NCBI GenBank assembly: GCA_009780235.1
Contig: WRAK01000004.1
Span: 60,286-124,285 of the forward strand
From: Oscillospiraceae bacterium
GTDB taxonomy: Bacteria > Bacillota > Clostridia > Oscillospirales > Oscillospiraceae
Length of the DNA stretch: 64,000 bases
Direction: 5' to 3'
Numbering within the stretch: position 1 is the stretch's first letter; each line of letters opens with the position of its first letter. The position numbers and the translations under genes were made by a program. Shown here piece after piece: positions 25,105 through 34,485 of this stretch. The notes beneath the pieces were generated by a model that was not told where the DNA came from, did no database searches, and worked only from the letters and a program-made list of their open reading frames with translations.

Positions 25105-25138
25105 AAAGGCCGCACGGTTGCGCAACCGTGCGGCCTTT
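25105..25138. terminator. Terminator after lysC
   Basis: A perfect 34-base palindrome, AAAGGCCGCACGGTTGC joined to its complement, followed by TTTTC. It ends the hom-lysC unit. Confidence 0.85.
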
Positions 25139-25267
25139 TCATTTCGTCTGCGGGCAGGCTGCCCAAACATTCTCCCCCGCGCGCGAAAGATGGTGGTGCG
25201 GTGGGCGCAGAAGCCCTCCACCCCAACAAAAAAAATCAAAAAACCAAAAAAAATTCCAAAAAACCAC

Positions 25268-25296
25268 TTGACACATTTCAACTTATATGTTATAAA
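25268..25296 (+). promoter_or_regulatory. Strong promoter of the Cys-rich lipoprotein
   Basis: TTGACA at 25268-25273 and TATAAA at 25291-25296 with a 17-bp spacer lie in a very AT-rich stretch (25220-25340), preceded by A-tracts that could act as an UP element. GAAGGAG follows just before the ATG. Confidence 0.8.
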
Positions 25297-25355
25297 TTAT
25301 TATAATATAAATATATATAAGGAAAATATATATTATACGAAGGAGATACCCCCTC

Positions 25356-25853
25356 ATGAAAAAGCAAAGACTCTTCCCTATCCTGCTCGCCGCTGTCTTG
25401 ATTCTTTCTCTGGCCGCTTGCGCCGGAACCTCATATACACCTGCACCGCAAATCGACATAGCAGACACTCCAGTCTTCGCACCTATCACTCTCCCCACGC
25501 TTGAAGTAGAAACCGAGGATGAGACCGAGACCGAAGTCTTCACCCTATCGGCTCCCGCGCCTGCCAGACCCGCACCGCAGCCGCCCGCCGCGCCTGCACC
25601 CGCGCCCGAGCTCGATACCGATGAACCCTGTATCGAAATCGCCGACGAACGTTGCGATGACTGCTACTTCGATGAGTACCCCTGTGAAAAATGTCTCATA
25701 GAATATCCTTGTGATGAATACCCGGGCGAAAACTGCCCCGCGTACCCCTGCGATAAATATCCCTGTGACGAGTACCCTTGTGACAGCACAGAAAAACCCT
25801 GCGGCAACATCGCAGACGAGCCGGGCACAGACGAGCCTGTTCTTGAGGTATAA
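25356..25853 (+). CDS. Cys/Tyr/Pro-repeat lipoprotein
   Basis: The 165-residue lipoprotein has the lipobox LAAC (Cys 22), a Thr/Glu/Pro/Ala-rich spacer (about 23-90), and a C-terminal segment with repeated YPCDEYPC, YPCEKC and YPCDKYPC units carrying more than ten Cys. Such spacing could bind metals or form disulfides at the surface; no known metallothionein or cohesin pattern is evident. It has its own strong promoter and terminator. Nothing like it occurs elsewhere in the window. Confidence 0.75.
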   Translation: MKKQRLFPILLAAVLILSLAACAGTSYTPAPQIDIADTPVFAPITLPTLEVETEDETETEVFTLSAPAPARPAPQPPAAPAPAPELDTDEPCIEIADERCDDCYFDEYPCEKCLIEYPCDEYPGENCPAYPCDKYPCDEYPCDSTEKPCGNIADEPGTDEPVLEV

Positions 25854-25884
25854 TCCCGCTCAATCTCTGTAAAATCAACAGAAA

Positions 25885-25914
25885 AAAGCAGAGCCGCACA
25901 TGCGGCTCTGCTTT
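25885..25914. terminator. Bidirectional terminator
   Basis: AAAGCAGAGCCGCA / TGCGGCTCTGCTTT with a 2-base centre lies between the lipoprotein gene (+) and jag (-). A-run and T-run flanks suit both strands. Confidence 0.85.
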
Positions 25915-25941
25915 GTCGCATTTTTATAGCCGCCCAAACGG

Positions 25942-26811
25942 CTATGCCCACTCCCGATGCGTCGGCTTCTCAGTCGCATCAGTAACCGAAGGAGCGGACG
26001 GCGGAGTCGAATGACTGCTCACCGGCCGAGGTGAACGGGACTGCGAATGTCCGCTCCCCTGCTTCGCCCTGTCATAGGCCACAAAAACCCGCCGATTCGG
26101 CTCCGTCCCGGAGGAAAACGTCGTTACGCCCGGTGTATCTTGGAGTGCCGCGTGAATCACATGCCGCTCATAAGCGTTCATCGGCTCAAGACCCATGTTC
26201 TTGCGGTAGCGGATGACTTTCTCCGCCGTCTTATGTGCCAGCCGCACGAGGGTCTCTTCCCGCTTTTTGCGATAGTTTTCGGCATCGATATAAATTCTGG
26301 TGCGCTTGTCCAACCCGCGGTTCACGGAGTAGTTGGTGAGCTGCTGAATCGCGTCTAAGGTCTCGCCCCGCCGACCGATGATGGCACCCATGTTGACCCC
26401 GACCAGTTCGATATAGAGCGTCCCGGCCGACTCTTCTCTGACTTCAGGCGTTGCGGCTATGCCCATCTTGTCCAGCAGTCCGGCGAGAAACTGCGTCGCC
26501 TGTTCGGCTGTACGTCCCGCCGCTGTAGGCTTTGCCGTAGATACCGACGCAGCTTGGGCAGGTGCTTCTTTTGTCTTTGCAGGTTTCTTCGGCTCTGACG
26601 CAGGCTCCGCTTCGGCAAGCGGAACCGGCTCATCTGTCATGTAGGTCACTTTCACAACCGCAGGCGACCCGCCGATGCCTAAAATGCCCGGCTTCGCCCG
26701 CCGTACAATCTCCACAGATACCTCGTCCCTGTCCAGCCCAATCTGCGTTAAGGCCTTGGAAATTGCATCATCTTCCGTCTTGCCCGATACTTCAATGAAT
26801 GTCTCTCGCAT
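25942..26811 (-). CDS. jag: Jag/KhpB RNA-binding protein
   Basis: The 289-residue protein has an N-terminal Jag-N domain (TFIEVSGKTEDDAISKAL…KPGILGIGG), a Pro/Ala-rich linker to about residue 110, a KH domain (ELVGVNMGAIIGRRGETLDAIQQLTNYSVN) and an R3H domain (LEPMNAYERHVIHAALQ…EPNRRVFVAYDR). Jag/KhpB binds RNA and influences cell wall and division in Firmicutes. The ATG at 26811 follows GGGAG; the ATG five codons upstream has a worse site. It is the last gene of the rpmH-to-jag operon. Confidence 0.93.
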   Translation of the reverse strand: MRETFIEVSGKTEDDAISKALTQIGLDRDEVSVEIVRRAKPGILGIGGSPAVVKVTYMTDEPVPLAEAEPASEPKKPAKTKEAPAQAASVSTAKPTAAGRTAEQATQFLAGLLDKMGIAATPEVREESAGTLYIELVGVNMGAIIGRRGETLDAIQQLTNYSVNRGLDKRTRIYIDAENYRKKREETLVRLAHKTAEKVIRYRKNMGLEPMNAYERHVIHAALQDTPGVTTFSSGTEPNRRVFVAYDRAKQGSGHSQSRSPRPVSSHSTPPSAPSVTDATEKPTHREWA

Positions 26812-26891
26812 AAAAGCTCCCATCAACCGCCCGGCCTCTACCGGAGCAGTGCCGTCCTTATAAACGACCGACGGCAGGCCGATTTTGGCAC

Positions 26892-28196
26892 TTACCTGTC
26901 GTCGTCATCCTCATCGTCGTAGTCGTCGTAATCGTAATCATCATCGTCATAGACGTCCGCGTCATCGTCCACATGGATTTGGTTTTCCGTCACATCATCC
27001 GGCTCATCAAGGTCTAAATCACGTACAATCGGCTCATCGTCGCCAAACCGCTCCGGGTCATAGGCTCTGCCGCGGGCATATTTCCGATGCCCAATCCGCG
27101 AGGGATTGTATTCGCCGTCATCTTCCGCGTCTTCAGCACGGTTTGCGGCCTGACGTTGACGCTCTTTCTCCCGCTCTTGGAGCTGCTTTTTCTTCTTCGA
27201 GGTACCCTTGTTCTCTTTCAAAAGCCCTTGCGCGCGGAGTTCTTCCGTCCGCTTGCGCTTGGCGTCAAGCTCGGCCTGTTTTATCCTGTCCTTTTCTTCC
27301 ATCTCCGCTTTCATGGCCGCATAAATCTTTTTAAAATGCCGATTGATAAACACGCTGGCAACGGTAAACAGCAAACTGGACGCCGTCCAGTAAAGGCTCA
27401 TGGCCGCCGGGAAAGTGAACCCGATGAACAGGCTCATAAGCGGCATCATCAGCATCATGGTCTTCATCATCTGCGGCTGCTGCATCTGTGACTGCATGTA
27501 GTTCGTAGCCATCATGATTCTCTGCGAGACAAAAGCCGCAACCGTAGAGAGCACGGGCAGGAGGAACAGACCGATTGCCTGCGCCGGATTCGGCCCGACC
27601 TCACCGAGAATGACCCGCCAGTTCGGCTGCTCGCCGATGTTCAGGCCGAGGAAATTCATGTTAATCGGGAAAATATCAGATGTCGCAAAAAGCTCGGGCA
27701 CAACCAAACTCAGCTGTTGGAAATATTGCTGAATATCACCCGCCAGTCCCACTTGGTAAAGGGCCCCTTCCCGCACGGGAGCATCCAGTTTGATCAAAAC
27801 ATCTCGCAAAAGTTCAATCTGTTCGGGACTCAGCCCCATCAGATAGGTCAAAGGCTGGCGGATAATCTGGAAGAGTATCAGGATAATCAGCATGGGGAAA
27901 ACCATCCAGATACACCCTGCCGTGGGCTTTACGCCCTCTTGTTGGTACAGCTTCCGCTGCTCCAGCATGATTTTTTGCTGATTTCCGGCATATTTCTCTT
28001 GAATCGCCTTGATTTTGGGCTGCAAAAGCGAAGTCCCCATCGTCCCCCGCTTGCCCTTGATGTCAAAGGGGACACGGATGATGGTGATAATCAAGGCAAA
28101 CACAATGAGTGCCCAACCGTAGTCATTCAGCAACTCGGCGAGATGGCGCAGTAAAAACGCAAACGGCGCGGTAATAAAACTCGGGATAAAATTCAT
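26892..28196 (-). CDS. yidC: Membrane protein insertase YidC/Oxa1
   Basis: The 434-residue integral membrane protein inserts membrane proteins alone or with Sec. The core has the five YidC helices with the positively charged groove region (PFDIKGKRG…LQPKIKAIQEKYAGNQQKIMLEQRKLYQQEGVKP). It lacks the large periplasmic domain, as in Gram-positives. The C-terminus has a Lys/Arg/Gln coiled-coil-like stretch (about 290-370), then an extreme Asp-rich tail. AAGGAG precedes the ATG. Confidence 0.95.
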   Translation of the reverse strand: MNFIPSFITAPFAFLLRHLAELLNDYGWALIVFALIITIIRVPFDIKGKRGTMGTSLLQPKIKAIQEKYAGNQQKIMLEQRKLYQQEGVKPTAGCIWMVFPMLIILILFQIIRQPLTYLMGLSPEQIELLRDVLIKLDAPVREGALYQVGLAGDIQQYFQQLSLVVPELFATSDIFPINMNFLGLNIGEQPNWRVILGEVGPNPAQAIGLFLLPVLSTVAAFVSQRIMMATNYMQSQMQQPQMMKTMMLMMPLMSLFIGFTFPAAMSLYWTASSLLFTVASVFINRHFKKIYAAMKAEMEEKDRIKQAELDAKRKRTEELRAQGLLKENKGTSKKKKQLQEREKERQRQAANRAEDAEDDGEYNPSRIGHRKYARGRAYDPERFGDDEPIVRDLDLDEPDDVTENQIHVDDDADVYDDDDYDYDDYDDEDDDDR

Positions 28197-28216
28197 AAAA
28201 ACGGCTCCTTCAATAT

Positions 28217-28295
28217 ATAGGGGACGGCGTCCCCGACGCCCCGCGGTATTGCAATATGTAGCACAGAGCGGAGGGCATCGCCCTCGACACGCTAC
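28217..28295. repeat. Palindromic repeats overlapping the yidD end
   Basis: GGGGACGGCGTCCCC (about 28218-28235) is followed by a compact palindrome GTAGC…GAGGGC/GCCCTC…GCTAC (28258-28295) whose right end contains the yidD stop codon. Confidence 0.6.
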
Positions 28296-28510
28296 GGCAC
28301 AGGGTCATACTCCACGCAGTCCTGTCTGCGAAACGGATGACACTTGGACAACCGCCGCAACGTAAGCAGGCTCCCCCGCCCCGCCCCGTATTTTTCCAAA
28401 GCTTCCAAGGCATAGGCCGAACATGTGGGCAAAAACCGACAAGACGGCGGCCGCCCCGGCGAAACAGACCGCCGATAAAACCGCACCAAAGCGATTAACA
28501 CACGCTTCAT
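28292..28510 (-). CDS. yidD: Membrane protein insertion efficiency factor YidD
   Basis: The 72-residue protein has the family pattern LIALVRFYRRSVSP…SCRFLPTCSAYALEAL…KCHPF, with conserved Cys residues. It attaches to the inner membrane by an amphipathic helix and assists YidC. Its ATG overlaps the rnpA stop (4-base overlap), so the two are coupled. Confidence 0.95.
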   Translation of the reverse strand: MKRVLIALVRFYRRSVSPGRPPSCRFLPTCSAYALEALEKYGAGRGSLLTLRRLSKCHPFRRQDCVEYDPVP

Positions 28511-28851
28511 GGCTGATCCTCCCGCAGTCCCAGCTTGTCCGCAAGGCGAAGAAAATCTTTCTCCAGCTGTTGATATGTGGCAACTTGGCTCTTCACCCGA
28601 GCCACAATTACAACATCAAAGCCGCGGCGCATCTCGGCCTCATGGAGCCGATAAATCTCCTTCAGCCGCCGCCGCACCTTATTGCGCACCACCGCTTTCC
28701 CGACTTTGGTCCCAACGGTAAGCCCCAAACGGCTCCGACCACGGAGACCGCGCCGACAATAGACGACAATCAAGCCTGTGGCCGCACTCTTCCCTGCGTT
28801 GTACACTCTGCGAAATTCGTAATTTTGTTTGATGGAGCTTGTAACTTTCAC
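28507..28851 (-). CDS. rnpA: Ribonuclease P protein component
   Basis: The 114-residue basic protein subunit assists the RNase P RNA in maturing tRNA 5' ends. It has KVTSSIKQNYEFRRVY at the start and the RNR signature VVRNKVRRRLKE. I chose the GTG at 28851, which gives the usual MK-T-L-K-N-x-EF start and sits 5 bases after GAGGTGG; another GTG three codons upstream would overlap that site. The gene lies between rpmH and yidD. Confidence 0.95.
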   Translation of the reverse strand: MKVTSSIKQNYEFRRVYNAGKSAATGLIVVYCRRGLRGRSRLGLTVGTKVGKAVVRNKVRRRLKEIYRLHEAEMRRGFDVVIVARVKSQVATYQQLEKDFLRLADKLGLREDQP

Positions 28852-28931
28852 GTTCTCCACCTCAAGAATCTGAACACATACACCTTTAGGGCGGTAACTT
28901 GTCCCGCCCTAAACGATTGTTCCGATATTTT

Positions 28932-29066
28932 TTAGTGCGTCAGTCTGGCACGACCCTTGGCACGGCGTGCGGCCAATACCTTACGGCCGTTTCTCGTACG
29001 CATACGCTTACGGAACCCGTGCTCTTTCGAGCGTTGACGCTTTTTCGGCTGATAAGTGCGAAACAT
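28932..29066 (-). CDS. rpmH: Ribosomal protein L34
   Basis: The 44-residue highly basic protein reads [18 protein letters not shown]… and ends RARLTH, the canonical L34. AGGGGAGGTGCAGGAAAG precedes the ATG. It opens the rpmH-rnpA-yidD-yidC-jag order that in most bacteria lies beside dnaA; no dnaA is upstream here. Confidence 0.97.
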   Translation of the reverse strand: MFRTYQPKKRQRSKEHGFRKRMRTRNGRKVLAARRAKGRARLTH

Positions 29067-29105
29067 CTTTCCTGCACCTCCCCTGAGCAATTCTCATGAG
29101 GGTAT

Positions 29106-29134
29106 ATTATACATGAGAAGCATTGTGTTGTCAA
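29106..29134 (-). promoter_or_regulatory. Consensus promoter of the rpmH operon
   Basis: On the minus strand TTGACA (29129-29134) and TATAAT (29106-29111) are separated by 17 bp, a perfect consensus promoter about 40 bases before the rpmH start. Confidence 0.9.
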
Positions 29135-29156
29135 TTGTTTTCCAATTACTGTTTGC

Positions 29157-30065
29157 TTACTGATTCGCTTGCGGATACGCCTCTTCCAAAAACGAGACAA
29201 ACAGGTCCGTCAAGTGCGAATGCGAAACCTGTCTCTTCCGCACATAATAGAATTTCCGCTCCGGCAACTTCACTCCAATCCGAAGCGGTTGAGCTGCACC
29301 CCGCTCAATGGCCTCCCTCGCCGCAACCACCGATACGACGGAAATCCCCAGTCCTTTTGCCACAGCGTTAATAATACTCTGTGTATTGTCAAAGCTAACG
29401 CTGTTCTTCATCTTCCCGAGGTCAATCCCCTGCGCCGCAAAGAACGCCTCATACTCTGCCCGCGTCCCCGAACCTTTCTCTCGCGCGATATAGGGATATT
29501 CGTACAAAAGCTCCCCCAAAGAATACTCCCTTGATTCCGAAAACCCTTTCCCGCAAGGCGCAATCAAGACCATCGCCTCCGTCATAAACGCACGAAACTC
29601 GCACCTATCCGCCCCAATTATACCGCCGGAGAATCCAATCTCTGCTCTTTGTGCGGCAATCCCGCGCGCCACCTCTAATGTGTCCGCCTGCCGCACATGA
29701 AAGGAGATATCGGGATACCGCTCCCGAAAGCGGGCGAGCATCTCGGGTAAAATATACTGCGAGGGAACCGTAGATGCCAAGATGCTGATGTCCCCGCTCA
29801 AATCTCCCGAAAGATGCCGCATCCGCAGGACGGCATTTTCCTTGCGCGCAAGGAGCTCCTTGGCATCCGCATAGAAAAGCTGCCCCGCAAGCGTCGGCGA
29901 GACCTCTTTGGTCGAGCGGTTGATGAGCTTTGTCCCCAATTCCTTCTCCAAGTTGTTGATATAGGTACTCACCGACGGCTGTGACAAGAACATCGCCTCC
30001 GCCGCCTTGGAAAAACCGGCGAGTTCAATTACTTTCACATATGCTTCAATCTGCCGAAAATCCAT
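29157..30065 (-). CDS. LysR-family transcriptional regulator
   Basis: The 302-residue regulator has an N-terminal winged HTH (DFRQIEAYVKVIELAGFSKAAEAMFLSQPSVSTYINNLEKELG) and a type 2 periplasmic-binding-like effector domain. The N-terminus resembles the CysB/CysL branch and the regulators linked to selenium metabolism, but no selenium gene is visible. The ATG at 30065 follows GGGAG. It is divergent from the two C_GCAxxG_C_C genes and the transporter gene, its probable targets. Confidence 0.9.
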   Translation of the reverse strand: MDFRQIEAYVKVIELAGFSKAAEAMFLSQPSVSTYINNLEKELGTKLINRSTKEVSPTLAGQLFYADAKELLARKENAVLRMRHLSGDLSGDISILASTVPSQYILPEMLARFRERYPDISFHVRQADTLEVARGIAAQRAEIGFSGGIIGADRCEFRAFMTEAMVLIAPCGKGFSESREYSLGELLYEYPYIAREKGSGTRAEYEAFFAAQGIDLGKMKNSVSFDNTQSIINAVAKGLGISVVSVVAAREAIERGAAQPLRIGVKLPERKFYYVRKRQVSHSHLTDLFVSFLEEAYPQANQ

Positions 30066-30183
30066 GCCTGCGCTCCCGTTATCATATATTTTAATACATT
30101 TTATTATATTCATCAATAAACAAGATTGCAAGTGTTTTCTCGGCGATGTACAATGGTGGCGAAAAAGGCAAGGAGAAAACGAA
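30066..30183. promoter_or_regulatory. LysR/redox-gene divergent control region
   Basis: TTGCAA (30126-30131) and TACAAT (30149-30154) with a 17-bp spacer form a plus-strand promoter for the redox genes, with AAGGAG close to the ATG at 30184. The AT-rich stretch 30082-30118 upstream of it is where a LysR protein would be expected to bind, but no clean T-N11-A palindrome is evident. Confidence 0.6.
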
Positions 30184-30654
30184 ATGAAAAAAGAAATCAG
30201 TATTGAGAAAATAAGGTCTGATGCTGAAGGCGTCTACAAGGCAGGAACGTTTCTTTGCGCAGAGGCGGTTGTGTATGCAATACGGCAAAATATTGACCCC
30301 AATATGCCAAAAGAGATGATTGCCGCGGCAACGGGCTTTGCTGTCGGTGTCGGGGGCTCTCGGTGTATGTGCAGCACCGTTGCGGCTGCCGTTCTCTGCT
30401 TGGGATACTTCTTCGGCAGAACCTTTCCCACAACCATAACAGACCCGCAAAGTCAAAAGACGATAACTCTTGCCTATGAGTTGCAAGAAAGTTTTAAAAG
30501 CAAGAATAAAGCCTTATGTTGCCGCGTCCATCTCAAAGGCAAGGATACAGAGCGCGGCGAACATGTGGCGCAATGCGCGGGTTTTGTCGGTGATATGGCG
30601 GCTAAAACCGCCGAGATTGTAGCGAGGGAACTCGGCTTACAGGTCATAGCATAG
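30184..30654 (+). CDS. C_GCAxxG_C_C family redox protein, copy 1
   Basis: The 156-residue Cys-rich protein of the C_GCAxxG_C_C family (putative redox or metal-binding) has FLCAEAV at 23-29 (Cys 25), GGSRCMCSTVAAAVLCLGYFFGR with Cys 61 and 63, a CC pair at 112-113, and Cys 131 in AQCAGFVGDMA. No signal peptide. The stop codon lies inside the large inverted repeat that separates it from a close paralog. Function is unproven; members often lie near oxidoreductases or transporters. Confidence 0.82.
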   Translation: MKKEISIEKIRSDAEGVYKAGTFLCAEAVVYAIRQNIDPNMPKEMIAAATGFAVGVGGSRCMCSTVAAAVLCLGYFFGRTFPTTITDPQSQKTITLAYELQESFKSKNKALCCRVHLKGKDTERGEHVAQCAGFVGDMAAKTAEIVARELGLQVIA

Positions 30655-30815
30655 GGCATTTCTTCAAACTGGCGGAATACCGAAAAAATGAATAATTCTT
30701 TGTTCTGCAAGGCACATTTCCGCAGGAATGCTGACGCCTTTCAAGGAAATGTAACGCGACAGAACAAAAAATTGGGCATTTTAGCGGTGTTGCGACCGTT
30801 TGAAGAAACGCCCTA
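30652..30815. repeat. 164-bp MITE-like inverted repeat
   Basis: TAGGGC at the left and GCCCTA at the right begin two arms that stay alignable for about 65 bases each (for example TTCTTCAAAC / GTTTGAAGAA and TTTGTTCTG / CAGAACAAA). The arms are roughly three-quarters identical, with a short GC-rich centre. The element supplies the stop codon of copy 1 and abuts the ribosome site of copy 2. Confidence 0.8.
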
Positions 30816-30831
30816 GGAGAGGATAGCCACC

Positions 30832-31323
30832 ATGAAGAAAGAAATCAGCATCAAACAGGTACAGTACGACGCAGAAGAGATCTTTCGCATCGGCGGATTT
30901 TACTGCTCCGAAGCCATTGTGTCCTCTATCAGAAAAAATATTGACCCCGATATGCCGGTAGAGCTGGTCGCTTCCGCTTCGGGCTTTCCCATTGGCGTCG
31001 GGCGTTCAAAGTGTATGTGCGGTGCAATATCCGGCGCAGTAATCGCCCTGGGGTATTTCTTCGGCAGAAATGAACCGACCGGAGGCGCAGATTCAAAGAG
31101 TAAAAAGTGTATGGAGCTGGCCTACGAACTGCAAGAGAGTTTCAGGCAAAATCATCAAGGCACTTTATGTTGTCACATCCACGTACAAGGCATGGATTTG
31201 CTAAGCGGCGAGCATAAAAAACAATGCGTCGCCTTTACGGGCGAAATGGCCCGCAAGACAGCCAAATTGATTGCGAGAGAGCTGGAACTGAAAGTCAATT
31301 ATAATGATGTAGAGGTGCGCTGA
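30832..31323 (+). CDS. C_GCAxxG_C_C family redox protein, copy 2
   Basis: This 163-residue paralog of the gene at 30184 shares the MKKEISI start, the Cys 25 and Cys 61/63 positions, the CC pair (113-114) and QCVAFTGEMA (Cys 132), and has an extra Cys at 93. Overall similarity to copy 1 is high, which points to tandem duplication. AGGAGAGG precedes the ATG. It ends with TGA directly followed by the ATG of the transporter gene, so the two are translationally coupled. Confidence 0.82.
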   Translation: MKKEISIKQVQYDAEEIFRIGGFYCSEAIVSSIRKNIDPDMPVELVASASGFPIGVGRSKCMCGAISGAVIALGYFFGRNEPTGGADSKSKKCMELAYELQESFRQNHQGTLCCHIHVQGMDLLSGEHKKQCVAFTGEMARKTAKLIARELELKVNYNDVEVR

Positions 31324-32256
31324 ATGAAATTCATAAAAGCTGTCCCTATGGCGGCTTGCGGATTGGCCCTTGCGCTCGCTGCGCTCGGAAACCTATTGCT
31401 CCCGCTGCCGCACGGGCAAATCATACGCTATATATGCGGTGTCCTGTCATTTGCGGTGCTGGTCGTATTTGCACTAAAAATCATGTTCGACTTCCCGCAC
31501 GCAAAGGAAGAACTCAAAACCCCGGTACCCCTGAGTGTCTTACCGGCCGCAACAATGGCAATTATGCTGCTCTGTACTTATATAAGACCGTATGCGGGAT
31601 ATGTCGCCCTTGGCATTTGGTACGCCGCACTCGTTCTGCATGTCTGCTTGATGTTGCTTTTCATAAAACGGTTCTGCTTCGGCTTCAAATTGGCTGCGGT
31701 ATTCCCAAGTTGGTTTATTGTCGGCGTAGGTCTGGTAGCCGCAAGTGTAACAGCTCCCGCTATGGGAGCTATCGTGATAGGGCAGATTGCTTTCTATGTC
31801 GGTCTTGTTCTCTATTTCGCAATCCTCCCCCTCGTCGTGTTGCGGATGAACAAAGTTCGGATATTCCCCGAACCTGCACGTAAAACGGTTGCAATATTCA
31901 CAGCCCCGATGAGCCTGCTTGTCGTAGGATATTTCAGCTCCTTCGTGTCGCAAGGGCAGGGAAACGAAACACTTATTTATGTTATGCTGTCTATCGCCGC
32001 CATCAGTTATGTGTATGTGTCGATTATGATGTTCTCGCTGTTGAAAATTAAATTTTATCCCACATATGCAGGATTCACCTTCCCCTATGTGATAAGTGCC
32101 ATCGCTTTTCGGCTGGGGGCTAATTTCCTCGCCGCCCGTCACGGACTTGATTTCCTCATCACCATCGCGGATGCAACCATGTGGATAGCGGTTTTCGCGG
32201 TCGGGTTCGTCCTGCTGCACTACATCAGATATTTCCGCTTTTGGCTTAAATTTTAG
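31324..32256 (+). CDS. TDT/SLAC1-family transporter
   Basis: The 310-residue membrane protein has about ten hydrophobic segments in the TDT (tellurite-resistance/dicarboxylate, SLAC1-like) pattern: PMAACGLALALAALGNLL at the N-terminus, FPSWFIVGVGLVAASVT near residues 126-142, and FTFPYVISAIAF in the C-terminal third. Known members carry anions such as C4-dicarboxylates, sulfite or tellurite; the substrate here is unknown. Its start abuts the preceding redox gene, which suggests a shared task. Confidence 0.82.
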   Translation: MKFIKAVPMAACGLALALAALGNLLLPLPHGQIIRYICGVLSFAVLVVFALKIMFDFPHAKEELKTPVPLSVLPAATMAIMLLCTYIRPYAGYVALGIWYAALVLHVCLMLLFIKRFCFGFKLAAVFPSWFIVGVGLVAASVTAPAMGAIVIGQIAFYVGLVLYFAILPLVVLRMNKVRIFPEPARKTVAIFTAPMSLLVVGYFSSFVSQGQGNETLIYVMLSIAAISYVYVSIMMFSLLKIKFYPTYAGFTFPYVISAIAFRLGANFLAARHGLDFLITIADATMWIAVFAVGFVLLHYIRYFRFWLKF

Positions 32257-32264
32257 CGCAATAA

Positions 32265-32299
32265 AAAACAACGGACACCGCAGAGGTGTCCGTTGTTTT
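32265..32299. terminator. Bidirectional terminator
   Basis: AAAACAACGGACACC / GGTGTCCGTTGTTTT with a 5-base loop lies between the transporter gene (+) and groEL (-). Confidence 0.9.
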
Positions 32300-32317
32300 G
32301 TTGTTGTTTATTCGGGT

Positions 32318-34301
<1,984 letters not shown>

Positions 34302-34327
34302 GTCTTTCCCTCCGTATCTTAAACGTT

Positions 34328-34354
34328 TTAGCACTCAAGTGTCCCGAGTGCTAA
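34328..34354. promoter_or_regulatory. CIRCE operator (HrcA)
   Basis: TTAGCACTC-9-GAGTGCTAA is a perfect match to the consensus CIRCE palindrome bound by the heat-shock repressor HrcA. It lies between the promoter and groES. Confidence 0.98.
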
Positions 34355-34364
34355 TGTACTTCTT

Positions 34365-34393
34365 ATCATAAAGGATGCACCCGTAAAATACAA
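34365..34393 (-). promoter_or_regulatory. Promoter of groES-groEL
   Basis: On the minus strand TTGTAT (34388-34393) and TATGAT (34365-34370) are 17 bp apart, and the CIRCE site begins just downstream. Confidence 0.85.
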
Positions 34394-34427
34394 ATGGAGA
34401 TTTCCCTAAATATTGGAAAATCTCCAT
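34394..34427 (-). terminator. Hairpin after the lipid kinase gene
   Basis: GGAGATTTtCC / GGgAAATCTCC forms a stem with an AT-rich loop, followed on the minus strand by a T-rich stretch. It probably ends the upstream transcript, though that tract also contains the groE -35. Confidence 0.5.
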
Positions 34428-34485
34428 GAATATTCGCGCCTGCATCCGATTAACTCTATCTACGCTCCAAAATCAAAGAATTCCT

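Noticed and set aside
28932..29156. Chromosome origin beside rpmH
   Set aside because: The rpmH-rnpA-yidC-jag order often borders oriC, but no dnaA gene and no DnaA-box cluster (TTATCCACA) were seen upstream; the neighbour is a LysR gene.
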